DNA of 64,000 nt from Mycobacteriales bacterium (GTDB lineage Bacteria > Actinomycetota > Actinomycetes > Mycobacteriales > SCTD01), in NCBI GenBank assembly GCA_030697205.1, contig JAUYQP010000006.1:78813-142812 (forward strand), in the 5' to 3' direction. Below the pieces are notes generated by a model. It was not told where the DNA came from, did not search any database, and was given only the letters and a program-made list of their open reading frames with translations. Of the stretch, positions 52,413 through 60,740 are shown piece after piece (position 1 is the first letter of the stretch; every line of letters starts with the position of its first letter). A program made the translations under genes and the position numbers.

Positions 52413-52769
52413 GTGAGCCCTGTCCGGCGCTGCTCGCGCACCGCGTGCACCGCCCCTGCCGTCGCGACGCTCACCTACGTCTATGCCGACCGCGCGGCCG
52501 TCGTCGGCCCGCTCGCCACCCACGCCGAGCCGCACTGCTACGACCTGTGCGAGGCCCACGCCCAGCGCACCACCGCTCCGCGCGGCTGGGAGGTCGTGCG
52601 CCATGAGCCGGACCTCTCGGTGCCGCTCGCCCGCTCCGTCGACGACCTCGAGGCGCTCGCCGACGCCGTCCGAGAGGCCGCCCGGCCCGCCCGCGGCCGA
52701 CCCGACCAGCCGCAGGACGTCGGCACCGGTCGCCGTGGCCACCTGCGGGCGCTCCCGACCCCGGGCTGA
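52413..52769 (+). CDS. DUF3499 family protein
   Basis: A 118-aa protein with the strongly conserved DUF3499 N-terminus: S-P-V-R-R-C-S-R-T-A-C, A-V-A-T-L-T-Y-V-Y-A-D, Y-D-L-C-E-A-H and T-A-P-R-G-W-E-V-V-R. Three cysteines and a His suggest a small metal-binding fold. The family is actinobacterial and of unknown function, and is nearly always next to whiB2/manB, as here. GTG 52413 is fixed by the conserved N-terminus. Confidence 0.9.
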   Translation: MSPVRRCSRTACTAPAVATLTYVYADRAAVVGPLATHAEPHCYDLCEAHAQRTTAPRGWEVVRHEPDLSVPLARSVDDLEALADAVREAARPARGRPDQPQDVGTGRRGHLRALPTPG

Positions 52770-52785
52770 ATGTCCGTTTTGCCCC

Positions 52786-52800
52786 GGACACGCCGTGTCC
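52786..52800 (+). terminator. Hairpin after the DUF3499 gene
   Basis: GGACAC-GCC-GTGTCC, a perfect 6-bp stem 17 bp past the stop codon and preceded by TTTT. It may terminate the DUF3499 transcript, or act as an operator for the small gene at 52895. Confidence 0.45.
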
Positions 52801-52894
52801 TCAAGGGATCTGGCCGCTAGGCCGAACAGGTGAGTGTCAGGCCGCGAGGTAGCACCCGAGCGGGCCTTCATCCCCTTCCCTGGAGCCGATCCCC

Positions 52895-53107
52895 ATGTCG
52901 CTGGTCACCGCCCCGAAGTCCTCGCTCGCCACCTGCACGACCTGCGCGAGCACCCGCGTCACCGAGATCACGATGACGCTCACCGACGGCTCGCTCGTCG
53001 ACTTCGTGTCGTGCCACGCCTGCGAGAACAAGACCTGGACCCAGTCCGGCCAGGCCCTCGACGTCAGCACCGTCCTGCGCAAGGCCACGAAGGTCAAGGC
53101 TGCCTGA
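52895..53107 (+). CDS. Small zinc-ribbon-like protein
   Basis: A 70-aa protein with two CxxC pairs, C-T-T-C (residues 14-17) and C-H-A-C (40-43), about 22 residues apart. A Trp shortly after the second pair recalls TFIIS-type zinc ribbons. The C-terminus is basic. ATG 52895 has TGGAG upstream. It lies between DUF3499 and manB in the same direction. No named family; metal binding is inferred. Confidence 0.68.
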   Translation: MSLVTAPKSSLATCTTCASTRVTEITMTLTDGSLVDFVSCHACENKTWTQSGQALDVSTVLRKATKVKAA

Positions 53108-53114
53108 CCCTGGG

Positions 53115-53120
53115 TAGGGT
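53115..53120 (+). promoter_or_regulatory. -10 element (TAGGGT) of leaderless manB
   Basis: TAGGGT lies 6 nt before the manB GTG at 53127; no SD is present. Confidence 0.55.
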
Positions 53121-53126
53121 CGCGGC

Positions 53127-54488
53127 GTGACCTCACGCGACCTGTCCACGATCATCAAGGCGTACGACGTCCGCGGCACGGTGCCCGACCAGCTCGACGA
53201 CGACATCGCCCGGGCCCTCGGAGCGGCGTTCGCGCTGTTCACCGGGGCGAGCACGATCGTCACCGCCCGCGACATGCGCGAGACCGGGGTCTCCCTCGGT
53301 GCGGCCTTCGCGGAGGGCGCGACCTCGCAGGGCGCCAGCGTCATCGACGCCGGGCTCGGCTCGACCGACCTGCTCTACTACGCCGCCGGCACCCTCGACG
53401 TGCCGGGCGCGATGTTCACCGCCAGCCACAACCCGGCGAAGTACAACGGCATCAAGCTCTGCCTCGCCGGCGCCGCCCCCGTCGGGCAGGACACCGGCCT
53501 GCGCCAGCTGCGCGAGGACGCCGAGCGCTTCCTCGCTGAGGGCCTCCCTGCGCCGGTCGCCACCCCCGGCACCGTCGAGCAGCGCAGCCTGCTCGAGGAC
53601 TACGCCGCCTACGTCAAGGGCCTCGTGCCCGGGATCGACGCGATCCGCCCGCTGAAGGTCGTCGTCGATGCGGGCAACGGCATGGGCGGCCTGACCGTGC
53701 CCGTCACCTTCGCGGGGCTGCCGCTGGACGTCACCGAGCTCTACTTCGAGCTCGACGGCAGCTTCCCCAACCACGAGGCCAACCCGATCGACCCGGAGAA
53801 CCTGCGCGACCTGCAGAAGGCCGTGCTGGCCGAGGGCGCCGACCTCGGGCTCGCCTTCGACGGCGACGCCGACCGCTGCTTCGTCGTGGACGAGCGCGGC
53901 GCGATCGTCAGCCCCTCGACGCTGACTGCGCTGATCGCCGAGCGTGAGCTGGCCCGCGTCCCCGGCTCGACGGTGATCCACAACCTCATCACCTCCCGCT
54001 CGGTCCCCGAGGTCGTGACCGAGAACGGCGGCACCCCGGTCCGCACCCGCGTCGGTCACTCCTTCATCAAGGCCGAGATGGCCCGCACGGGCGCAGTCTT
54101 CGGCGGCGAGCACAGCGGCCACTTCTACTTCCGGGAGTTCTGGAACGCCGACTCCGGCATGCTCGCCGCGCTGCACGCCCTCGCCGCCCTCGGCGGCCAG
54201 GACGGCCCGCTGTCGGCGCTGCTGACGTCGTACGACCGCTATGCCGCGAGCGGCGAGATCAACTCGACCGTCACCGACCAGCAGGCGATGGTCGCCGAGA
54301 TCACGGCCCGCTACGCCGACCTCGAGCTCGACGAGCTCGACGGCCTGACCGTGGCGAGCCTGGACGGCTGGTGGTTCAACGTCCGCGCCTCCAACACCGA
54401 GCCGCTGCTGCGCCTCAACGTCGAGGCTCCCGACGAGCCCACGATGGCCACGGTCCGCGACGAGGTCCTCGCCCTCATCCGCGCCTGA
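53127..54488 (+). CDS. manB: Phosphomannomutase/phosphoglucomutase
   Basis: A 453-aa alpha-D-phosphohexomutase interconverting mannose-6-phosphate and mannose-1-phosphate, the precursor for ManC. The catalytic phosphoserine loop T-A-S-H-N-P is near residue 95, the Mg-binding loop D-G-D-A-D-R near 245, the sugar-specificity loop G-G-E-H-S-G-H near 328, and the phosphate-binding R-A-S-N-T-E-P near 418. The N-terminus K-A-Y-D-V-R-G-T is typical. GTG with a leaderless-type promoter. Position next to Trm112 and the SIS protein is conserved in actinomycetes. Confidence 0.94.
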   Translation: MTSRDLSTIIKAYDVRGTVPDQLDDDIARALGAAFALFTGASTIVTARDMRETGVSLGAAFAEGATSQGASVIDAGLGSTDLLYYAAGTLDVPGAMFTASHNPAKYNGIKLCLAGAAPVGQDTGLRQLREDAERFLAEGLPAPVATPGTVEQRSLLEDYAAYVKGLVPGIDAIRPLKVVVDAGNGMGGLTVPVTFAGLPLDVTELYFELDGSFPNHEANPIDPENLRDLQKAVLAEGADLGLAFDGDADRCFVVDERGAIVSPSTLTALIAERELARVPGSTVIHNLITSRSVPEVVTENGGTPVRTRVGHSFIKAEMARTGAVFGGEHSGHFYFREFWNADSGMLAALHALAALGGQDGPLSALLTSYDRYAASGEINSTVTDQQAMVAEITARYADLELDELDGLTVASLDGWWFNVRASNTEPLLRLNVEAPDEPTMATVRDEVLALIRA

Positions 54489-54489
54489 C

Positions 54490-54495
54490 TAGGCT
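54490..54495 (+). promoter_or_regulatory. -10 element (TAGGCT), leaderless start
   Basis: TAGGCT begins 1 bp after the manB stop codon and is 6 nt before the ATG at 54502. Confidence 0.55.
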
Positions 54496-54501
54496 GACGG
54501 T

Positions 54502-54684
54502 ATGAAGCTGGACGCAAAGCTGCTCGAGATCCTCGCCTGCCCCGACTGCAAGGCGCCGCTGCGCGCCGACGAGTCGGCCAACAACGGGGAGGGCGAGCTG
54601 GTCTGCACCGGGTGCGGCCTGGCCTACCCCGTGCGCGACGACATCCCGGTCCTGCTGGTGGACGAGGCCCGCAAGCCCTCGTGA
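54502..54684 (+). CDS. Trm112 family protein
   Basis: A 60-aa zinc-ribbon protein: [11 protein letters not shown] (first CxxC), C-T-G-C (second CxxC) and [12 protein letters not shown], the Trm112/YcaR signature. Such proteins serve as activating partners of methyltransferases in eukaryotes and archaea; the bacterial role is less clear. It is coupled to the SIS-domain gene (GTGA). Confidence 0.9.
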   Translation: MKLDAKLLEILACPDCKAPLRADESANNGEGELVCTGCGLAYPVRDDIPVLLVDEARKPS

Positions 54685-55811
54685 CGCCCGACCTCGACGA
54701 CGCCGCGGCGCTCGAGGCTGCCGACCCCGGCGCGATGCTGCGGGCCATCGCCTCCAGCGCCGCGCAGGTCCGCGAGGCCGTGACGCTGTCGGCGGAGGCG
54801 GGTCTGGTCGCGCTCGCCGGTGAGGACCGGCCGCGCTCGATCGTCGTCTGCGGCATGGGTGGCTCCGGCATCGCCGGCGACGTCCTCGCCGCCGTGCTCG
54901 GTGCCAAGGCTCCCGTCCCCGTGCTCACCCACCGCGGCTACGGCCTGCCGACCTGGGTCGGTGCGGCCGACCTCGTCATCGCGGTGTCGTGCTCGGGGTC
55001 GACCGAGGAGACGCTGTCGGCGCTGGAGGAGGCGGTCCGGCGCGGCTGCCGGCTGCTCGTCGTCGCCGGTGCCGGGAGCCCCGCGGAGGACCTCGCGTCC
55101 CGCGGTCGGGCGCTGTTCGTCCCCGTCCCGCAGGGCCGCCAGCCGCGCGCGTCGGTGTGGGCGCTGTCCACGCCGCTCGTCATCGCCGCCGACCACCTCG
55201 GTCTGGTGCAGGCCCCTGCCGGGGTCGTCGAGGAGACCGCGGTCTGCCTCGAGGGCGTCGCGACGCGCTGCCGCATCGACGCCGACACGGTCGTCAACCC
55301 GGCCAAGACCCTCGCCACCGAGCTGCTCGACACGGTCCCGGTGCTCTGGGGGACCAGCCCGCTCGCGGGCGTCGCGGCGTACCGCTTCGCCTGCCAGCTC
55401 AACGAGAACGCCAAGGTCCCCGCCACCTGGGGCGTCCTCCCCGAGGCCAACCACAACCAGGTCGTCGGCTTCGACGGCCCCTTCGCGGGGCGTGGCTCCG
55501 CCGACCTCTTCCACGACCCCTACGACGACGACGACCCCACCCCGTCGACGACCCGCATCCGGCTGGTGCTGCTGCGCGACGCCGAGGAGCACCCGCAGGT
55601 GGCCCGTCGCGCGGACGTCTCGACCGAGCTCGCCGAGGAGCGCCACGTCGGCGTCACCGCCCTGCGCGCGGCGGGGGAGACGAGCTTCGAGCGGATCGCC
55701 TGGCTGATCGGCACGACCGACTACGCCTCGGCCTACCTCGCGCTGCTGCAGGGCACCGACCCGACGCCGGTCGACGCCATCACGGCCCTGAAGGACCGCA
55801 TCCGGCGCTAG
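54681..55811 (+). CDS. SIS-domain protein, bifunctional phosphoglucose/phosphomannose isomerase-like
   Basis: A 376-aa sugar-isomerase-type protein. The first SIS domain has [11 protein letters not shown] and [10 protein letters not shown] (phosphosugar-binding Ser/Thr). The C-terminal part ([11 protein letters not shown]) matches the bifunctional PGI/PMI family, including the E-x-x-H-N active-site segment. If active it would supply mannose-6-phosphate for manB, which is not otherwise provided in the window. GTG is coupled to the Trm112 gene. It converges on the DUF808 gene with a 4-bp CTAG overlap. Confidence 0.85.
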   Translation: MTPDLDDAAALEAADPGAMLRAIASSAAQVREAVTLSAEAGLVALAGEDRPRSIVVCGMGGSGIAGDVLAAVLGAKAPVPVLTHRGYGLPTWVGAADLVIAVSCSGSTEETLSALEEAVRRGCRLLVVAGAGSPAEDLASRGRALFVPVPQGRQPRASVWALSTPLVIAADHLGLVQAPAGVVEETAVCLEGVATRCRIDADTVVNPAKTLATELLDTVPVLWGTSPLAGVAAYRFACQLNENAKVPATWGVLPEANHNQVVGFDGPFAGRGSADLFHDPYDDDDPTPSTTRIRLVLLRDAEEHPQVARRADVSTELAEERHVGVTALRAAGETSFERIAWLIGTTDYASAYLALLQGTDPTPVDAITALKDRIRR

Positions 55812-56770
55812 TGCTCGGCGGCTGCGTCTGTGCCCGTGCCCTTGCGCCGGTGCAGCGTGAAGGTCAGGACCACGACGGTGAGCGCCCCCACGAGCAGGCC
55901 GAGGACGGCGCTCGCGACGGTGTTGACCAGCCAGCCGACGACGCCGCCGACCGCGCCGGTTGCGTCCCTCGCGGCCTCCTCGACGTCGTGCACGGCGTCG
56001 TAGAGCAGGTCGAACCCGAGGTCGTGCATGCCGACGAGCAGGATGTGGCCGCCGACCCAGAGCATCGCGGCGGTGCCGACGACGGTGAGGCCGGTGAGGA
56101 GCTTGGGCATCGCCTGCACCAGGCCGCGGCCGAGCTTCGCGGCCCGCTGCCCGGGGCGCTCGGCGAGGCTCAGGCCGACGTCGTCCATCTTCACGATGAG
56201 GCCGACGACGCCGTAGACGAGGACCGTGATCGCGAAGGCGACGAGCAGCAGGATCGCGGCGCGGGCCGCGAAGGCCTCGTCGGCGACCTCGTTCAGCGAG
56301 ATGACCATGATCTCGGCCGACAGGATGAAGTCGGTGCGGATCGCGCCGCGCACGACCGTGTCCTCGTCGATCAGCTTCTCGGGCTCGGCGGCGCCGGTCG
56401 CGTGGTCGTCGCTCGCGTGCAGCCGGTGCCAGACCTTCTCGGCGCCCTCGTAGCAGAGGTAGGTGCCACCGGCCATGAGCAGCGGCGTGAGCAGGCCGGG
56501 CAGGAACTCGCTGAGCAGCAGGATCGCCGGACCGATGATCAGCAGCTTGTTGCGCAGCGACCCGATCGCGATCTTGCGGATGATGGGCAGCTCGCGCTCG
56601 GCGGCGAGGCCGTGGACGTACTGCGGGGTGACCGCGGTGTCGTCGACGACCACACCGGCCGCCTTGACGCTGGCCCGGCCGGCCGCGAGCGCGATGTCGT
56701 CGACGGACGCGGCGGCGGCCCGCGCGAGCACGGCCACGTCGTCGAGCAGCGCTACCAGTCCACCAGCCAC
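55808..56770 (-). CDS. DUF808 (YedI) family membrane protein
   Basis: A 320-aa integral membrane protein. Diagnostic N-terminus: G-L-V-A-L-L-D-D-V-A, A-S-V-D-D-I and K-A-A-G-V-V-V-D-D-T-A-V-T-P-Q-Y-V. About five or six hydrophobic segments follow, with F-I-L-S-A-E-I-M-V-I-S-L between them. Function unknown. GTG 56770 is favoured by AAGGA about 9 nt upstream and by the conserved N-terminus; a longer reading to 56854 adds only unconserved residues. Confidence 0.87.
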   Translation of the reverse strand: MAGGLVALLDDVAVLARAAAASVDDIALAAGRASVKAAGVVVDDTAVTPQYVHGLAAERELPIIRKIAIGSLRNKLLIIGPAILLLSEFLPGLLTPLLMAGGTYLCYEGAEKVWHRLHASDDHATGAAEPEKLIDEDTVVRGAIRTDFILSAEIMVISLNEVADEAFAARAAILLLVAFAITVLVYGVVGLIVKMDDVGLSLAERPGQRAAKLGRGLVQAMPKLLTGLTVVGTAAMLWVGGHILLVGMHDLGFDLLYDAVHDVEEAARDATGAVGGVVGWLVNTVASAVLGLLVGALTVVVLTFTLHRRKGTGTDAAAEH

Positions 56771-56856
56771 CGTGCGGGTCCTTCCGTCGTCCGGCCACCA
56801 TCTTCCCCTGCCCGGTGCCAGACTGCGACGGTGCCCCTGACGATGCCGCTCCACGC

Positions 56857-57624
56857 GTGAGGGCAGCAGTCCCGGGCGCCGACCTCTACTACGAGGTCGC
56901 CGGCGACGGCCCGCCGCTGCTGTCGGTGTCCGGCTCCGGGTCCGCGCTGCGCTTCGGGATCGGGCCGGCGACGTCGCCGTTGCGCAAGGACCTCACTGTT
57001 GTCGGCTACGACCACCGTGGCGTCGGTGAATCCGTCGACCTGTCGTCCGAGCCGCCGACGATGGACGTCTTCGCCCGCGACGCCCTCGCACTGGCCGACC
57101 GCCTCGGCTGGGACCGCTTCGCCCTGCACGGACTGTCCTTCGGCGGCATGGTTGCCCAACACGTCGCGGCCCTGGCTCCCGACCGCGTGACGGCCCTGTC
57201 GCTCGCCTGCACGAGCGCCGGCGGTGCGGGCGGTGCGTCGTACCCCCTGCACGAGATCGGGAGTCCCTTCGCCGAGCGGATGACCGAGCTCATCGACACC
57301 CGCACCGCAGAGGACGCCGAGCTGCGCGAGTTCTTCCTCGCGTTCCTCTCAGCCGGCGACCCCGCGGCGCTGGGGGAGGGCTACCAGCGGCAGATGGCCG
57401 CACGCAAGGAGCACGACGCGTGGGACCGCCTGCCGCTCATCACCGCGCCCACGCTCGTGGGATCGGGGAGGTACGACGCGATCGCGCCGCCGGCCAACGG
57501 CGCCGCCCTCGCGGGCCGCATCCCCGGTGCAGAGCACCGCGTCTACGAGGGTGGGCACGCCTACCTCTTCCAGGACCCGGCCGCTGCGTCGGACCTCCGC
57601 GACTTCCTCCTGGAACCTCGTTGA
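56857..57624 (+). CDS. Alpha/beta hydrolase
   Basis: A 255-aa (or 269-aa from GTG 56815) cytoplasmic alpha/beta hydrolase. Motifs in order: oxyanion region L-L-S-V-S-G-S-G-S, V-G-Y-D-H-R-G-V-G-E-S, nucleophile elbow G-L-S-F-G-G-M, acidic residue in G-S-G-R-Y-D-A-I-A-P, and catalytic His in E-G-G-H-A-Y-L-F. It most resembles pimeloyl-carrier-protein-esterase/haloperoxidase-like hydrolases. No substrate is suggested by context. The start is uncertain because neither GTG has a good SD. Confidence 0.83.
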   Translation: MRAAVPGADLYYEVAGDGPPLLSVSGSGSALRFGIGPATSPLRKDLTVVGYDHRGVGESVDLSSEPPTMDVFARDALALADRLGWDRFALHGLSFGGMVAQHVAALAPDRVTALSLACTSAGGAGGASYPLHEIGSPFAERMTELIDTRTAEDAELREFFLAFLSAGDPAALGEGYQRQMAARKEHDAWDRLPLITAPTLVGSGRYDAIAPPANGAALAGRIPGAEHRVYEGGHAYLFQDPAAASDLRDFLLEPR

Positions 57625-57647
57625 CCGTCCAGGCCCACTGCTAGTCC

Positions 57648-58121
57648 GTGGAGGGATTCGACGAGTGGGTGGCGGCGACGGCGCCGCGCCTGCACCGCAC
57701 GGCGTACCTGCTGGTCGGTGACTGGGCGCTGGCCCAGGACCTGGTCCAGCACGCGTGCGCGTCGACGTGGAGCCGCTGGTCCTCGGTGGAGTCGCCGGAG
57801 GCCTACGCCCGCTCGGTGATGGCCCGCACCGCCTCTGCTTGGTGGCGGCGCACGTGGCGCGGCGAGGTGCCGACCGACGTCCTTCCCGAGTCGGTCGACG
57901 ACCCGTGGAGCGACGTCGACTCCCGCGACGCGGTCGCGCGGGCCCTGCGCTCGCTGCCTTCCAAGCAGCGGGCCGTGGTCGTCCTGCGCTTCTTCGACGA
58001 CCTGTCCGAAGCCGACACCGCCGCCGCCCTGGGCTGGCCGGTCGGCACCGTGAAGAGCACGACGTCGCGCGCGCTCGCCGCCCTGCGCGCCACCGACCTC
58101 TCCGAGGAGCCACGACGATGA
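57648..58121 (+). CDS. ECF sigma factor, SigE family (TIGR02983-like)
   Basis: A 157-aa RNA polymerase sigma factor. Region 2 (about 5-70): L-H-R-T-A-Y-L-L-V-G-D-W, A-Q-D-L-V-Q-H-A (Asp/Leu core contact), W-S-R-W. Region 4 (about 95-150): L-R-S-L-P-S-K-Q-R-A-V-V-V-L-R-F-F-D-D-L-S-E and G-T-V-K-S-T-T-S-R-A recognition helix. The stop overlaps the next ATG (ATGA), and that gene encodes a membrane protein that may act as its anti-sigma partner. The GTG at 57648 fixes the usual SigE-family N-terminus. Confidence 0.9.
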   Translation: MEGFDEWVAATAPRLHRTAYLLVGDWALAQDLVQHACASTWSRWSSVESPEAYARSVMARTASAWWRRTWRGEVPTDVLPESVDDPWSDVDSRDAVARALRSLPSKQRAVVVLRFFDDLSEADTAAALGWPVGTVKSTTSRALAALRATDLSEEPRR

Positions 58122-59227
58122 GCTCGCTGCCCGACGACCTCGACGCCCTCTCGGCCGGAGCCCCGCCGGTCGCTGATTGGCCCGGCCTCGTGCGCGCGAC
58201 CGTGCGCGCCCGCCGTCGCCGCCGCTCGCTCGTGTCCGCTGCGGCGGCGCTGTCGCTCGTCGCCGTCTCCGGCATCGGCGTCGTCTACGCCGCGGGTGAC
58301 GGCCGGGAGCCCTCGACCCTCGTCGCTGCGACCCCCGGTCCGTCGCCGTCGCCGACGGTGTCATCGGCCTGCGGCGGCGCGCTGGTCGCGCCGACCTTGC
58401 CGGTGCCCGAGTCCGACGGCGACGAGGTCAACGACGTGACCGTCGCGGTCGCCGTCAGCTGCACCACGGTCCGTGTCGGCGAGCCGTTCCGCCTGCTCGC
58501 GACCGCCGTCGGCGACCTCGCTCCTCCGATGCTGTTCCCGACCATCGGTGGCCGCTACCTCGGCTCGATCGCCAGCTGTCCCGGCGGACCCCGCCCGACT
58601 GACTTCCCCGACTCGCCAGGGCAGGACACCGGCAGTTACGACCACGTCTACGGCATGTCAGGCTTCGACACGATCACGGTCGAGGCCAAGGTGCTGTGCG
58701 GTTCACCGCCGGGATCGGCGTCCGAGTCGATCCGCATCACGATCTTGCCGGCGCTCAACCCAGTGACAGCGACACCGACGGCTTCATCAACCCGTGCGAC
58801 CGAACCGACAGCGATGCCGGACGCCACCCCGACGACCGCCCCGCCGGAGCCGACGTACCCGCCGGCCCGCAACGTCGTATCCATCGACATCACCGTCTCG
58901 CCGGCACGCCCGCGGGTCGGCGAGGAGATCACGGTGACGGTCGTCGCCCGCGGTGACAAGGGCGGCGTGCGTTTCGCCCTGATCAGCTTCGCCGGGGGCA
59001 AGAAGGGCTTTCAGGGCACAGACTTCTCGTGCCCTCCGGGCGAGCCGGTGCCTCCGAAGCCGGTCGAGGTGCGAGAGACGTTCACCCACGTCTACGAGGA
59101 GCCCGGCGACGATGCCATCCTCATCGAGGTCGACTCGGGTTGCGGCTACTACCAGGGCTCCGGCACCAAGCGTGGCGTCATCACGGTCGACCCGGCCGAG
59201 GGTGCGACCCCGTCACCCACTCCTTGA
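58118..59227 (+). CDS. Single-pass membrane protein with two PKD/Ig-like domains, possible anti-sigma partner
   Basis: A 369-aa protein coupled to the sigma factor. A short cytoplasmic N-terminus (about 1-36, R-x-R-R-R-R-R-S at its end), one membrane helix (about 38-58), then two extracytoplasmic domains separated by a Thr/Pro linker. Each has a PKD-type ending (Y-D-H-V-Y-G-x-x-G-x-D-T-I-T-V and F-T-H-V-Y-E-x-x-G-D-D-A-I-L). Six cysteines occur in the extracytoplasmic part. There is no zinc-finger HxxxCxxC anti-sigma motif, so any sigma binding must use another mode. Proline-rich tail S-P-T-P. Confidence 0.72.
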   Translation: MSSLPDDLDALSAGAPPVADWPGLVRATVRARRRRRSLVSAAAALSLVAVSGIGVVYAAGDGREPSTLVAATPGPSPSPTVSSACGGALVAPTLPVPESDGDEVNDVTVAVAVSCTTVRVGEPFRLLATAVGDLAPPMLFPTIGGRYLGSIASCPGGPRPTDFPDSPGQDTGSYDHVYGMSGFDTITVEAKVLCGSPPGSASESIRITILPALNPVTATPTASSTRATEPTAMPDATPTTAPPEPTYPPARNVVSIDITVSPARPRVGEEITVTVVARGDKGGVRFALISFAGGKKGFQGTDFSCPPGEPVPPKPVEVRETFTHVYEEPGDDAILIEVDSGCGYYQGSGTKRGVITVDPAEGATPSPTP

Positions 59228-59259
59228 CAGCGCCCTCGAGTCGGATCAGCGTTGCCGGA

Positions 59260-59418
59260 ATGGCCACTCCCTACGACGTCCCTGGCCGGGACGACATCGA
59301 GGCGCGCGTCGCAAGCATCCTGGCGCACGGACGGGTGATCGCTGCCTCGCTACCTGAGGAGCTTCGGCACGGCGATCCCACGGACCACCTCTACGACGAA
59401 CGGGGCCTGCCCGCGTAG
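59260..59418 (+). CDS. Small hypothetical protein, antitoxin-like C-terminus
   Basis: A 52-aa polar protein: D-I-E-A-R-V-A-S-I-L-A-H-G-R-V-I-A-A-S-L, then H-L-Y-D-E-R-G-L-P-A at the end. The L-Y-D-E-x-G-L-P-A ending is common among short chromosomal antitoxins, but no toxin gene follows. ATG 59260 has CAGCGT 7 nt upstream and no SD. It could be a remnant of a lost pair or an independent small protein. Confidence 0.45.
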   Translation: MATPYDVPGRDDIEARVASILAHGRVIAASLPEELRHGDPTDHLYDERGLPA

Positions 59419-59485
59419 CAGTCGCTCCGACTCGGTAGACGATGTCGTGCACGTCGTCGACCGTGCGCGTTCGCCAGCCGTCAGC

Positions 59486-59938
59486 TCAGAGCTGCTTGAG
59501 GGTCATCCGCGGGCGCATGACGGTGGTCTGCTGACCGTCGCCCTCGAGGGTGAAGACGACCTCGCAGTCGAACGACGCCGACCCGCGCTCGGCGAAGCGT
59601 TCGCGCACCGACTCCTCGGAGTCGACCAGCGTCGCGGTCGCGAGCACCGGGCCGGTGACGAGCGCGCCGAACTCGATGCTGCTGCTCTTGATGAACGGCA
59701 CCCCGCCCGCCTGAGCGAGGTCACCGAAGCGCTTGAGCAGCAAGGCGAACGCCGCCAGCTCGCCGAGGCCGAACAGCGCCGCGGCGTGCGGGCCGCCGAG
59801 GTGGTTGTGCAGTGCCGGTCCGGCGTCGAGGCGCAGGACGGCGCGCTCCGCGGTCGCCGAGACCACGGTCGGGCCGAGGGTCCGCACGAAGCCCTCGTTG
59901 TCGGCGAAGATCGCCGCCACGTCGATGTCGCTCGTCAT
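59486..59938 (-). CDS. DUF4442 / hotdog-fold thioesterase-like protein
   Basis: A 150-aa hotdog-fold protein. N-terminal helix I-F-A-D-N-E-G-F-V, then H-N-H-L-G-G-P-H-A-A-A-L-F-G-L-G-E (the region with the conserved H-x-x-G and Glu) and a C-terminal sheet (A-T-A-T-L-V-D; F-D-C-E-V-V-F-T-L). Related proteins are PaaI-like or DUF4442 thioesterases. The ATG overlaps the degV stop (ATGA), so it is translated with that gene. Substrate unknown. Confidence 0.8.
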   Translation of the reverse strand: MTSDIDVAAIFADNEGFVRTLGPTVVSATAERAVLRLDAGPALHNHLGGPHAAALFGLGELAAFALLLKRFGDLAQAGGVPFIKSSSIEFGALVTGPVLATATLVDSEESVRERFAERGSASFDCEVVFTLEGDGQQTTVMRPRMTLKQL

Positions 59939-60721
59939 GCCGCTCCTGTGAGGTAGTTGGCTCCGAAGGTGCCGGGGCCGGTGTGGGCCCCGACGACCGG
60001 TCCGATGATGTAGCGGTCGACCCCGAGCACCCCGGGCTTGCCGACCAGGGCGTCGGCGAGCGCGTCGGCCGCGACTGCGACGTCGCCGTGGCCGACGGTG
60101 ACGTAGGACGGGTGGACCGCCGTGGACGGCCTGCATCGCCACCGACTCGCGCACCGACCCGGCCGACCCGCCGACCGACACCGTCGAGCCATGCAGGGTC
60201 ATGACCGGGACGCCCCCGGGGACGTCCTCGCGGAAGCGGCCGCCGGCCCGCAGCAGGTCCGGCGAGGTCGACGACCAGGTCGAGCGCACCCGACCCACGA
60301 GCGAGCGCGCGAGCACCACCGACTCGTCGTGCGGCAGACCCGCCCGTGCGACCGTCGCCACGACCAGCGCGAGACCCCCGCTCATGGTCGCCGTGTCGAC
60401 CACGTCGACGCGGGTCGACGACATCTGCGCCGCGAGCGTCGCGGACTCGAAGGTGCCCGACAGGCGCGCGCTGCAGATGAGGCACAGCACCGGCTCGTCG
60501 GCCGCGTTGAAGACCTCGAGGAAGTCACCGGGCGACGGCTGCGACGTCGTCGGCACCGGCCCGCCCGGGACGAGCCGTTCGTAGAAGCGCGCCGGCTCGA
60601 CCGAGCCCTCGACGAAGGACCAGTCGCCGAGCGTCACGTGCAGCGGGACGACCACGACGTCGAGCTCGGCAGCGAGGGTCCCGAGGTAGGCCGTCGAGTC
60701 GGTCACGAGCACGAGAGGCAC
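59935..60721 (-). pseudogene. DegV family (fatty-acid-binding) gene with a frameshift
   Basis: The gene has 787 nt from GTG to stop, one base off a whole number of codons. Codons from 60721 to about 60120 give a DegV N-terminal half: L-V-T-D-S-T-A-Y-L, P-T-T-S-Q-P-S-P (lipid head-group site), S-A-R-L-S-G-T-F-E-S-A. The frame then runs into Arg-rich nonsense. In the -1 related frame from about 60125 down, the expected C-terminus appears: V-G-H-G-D-V-A-V and G-P-V-V-G-A-H-T-G-P-G-T-F-G. The shift lies within about 60105-60135 at a near-duplicate GGTCCAC/CGTCCAC sequence. Either a real inactivating or programmed shift, or a sequencing error. Confidence 0.75.
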
Positions 60722-60740
60722 CGTAGGGCACGATCGCCGG

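Noticed and set aside
54624..56801. A 725-codon minus-strand frame
   Set aside because: It is antisense to the SIS-domain gene and out of frame with DUF808. The sequence is shadow-type.
59486..60721. A 411-aa DegV-DUF4442 fusion protein
   Set aside because: The middle is Arg-rich nonsense, while the true DegV C-terminus lies in another frame and the DUF4442 gene has its own ATG overlapping the degV stop. A frameshift explains it better.
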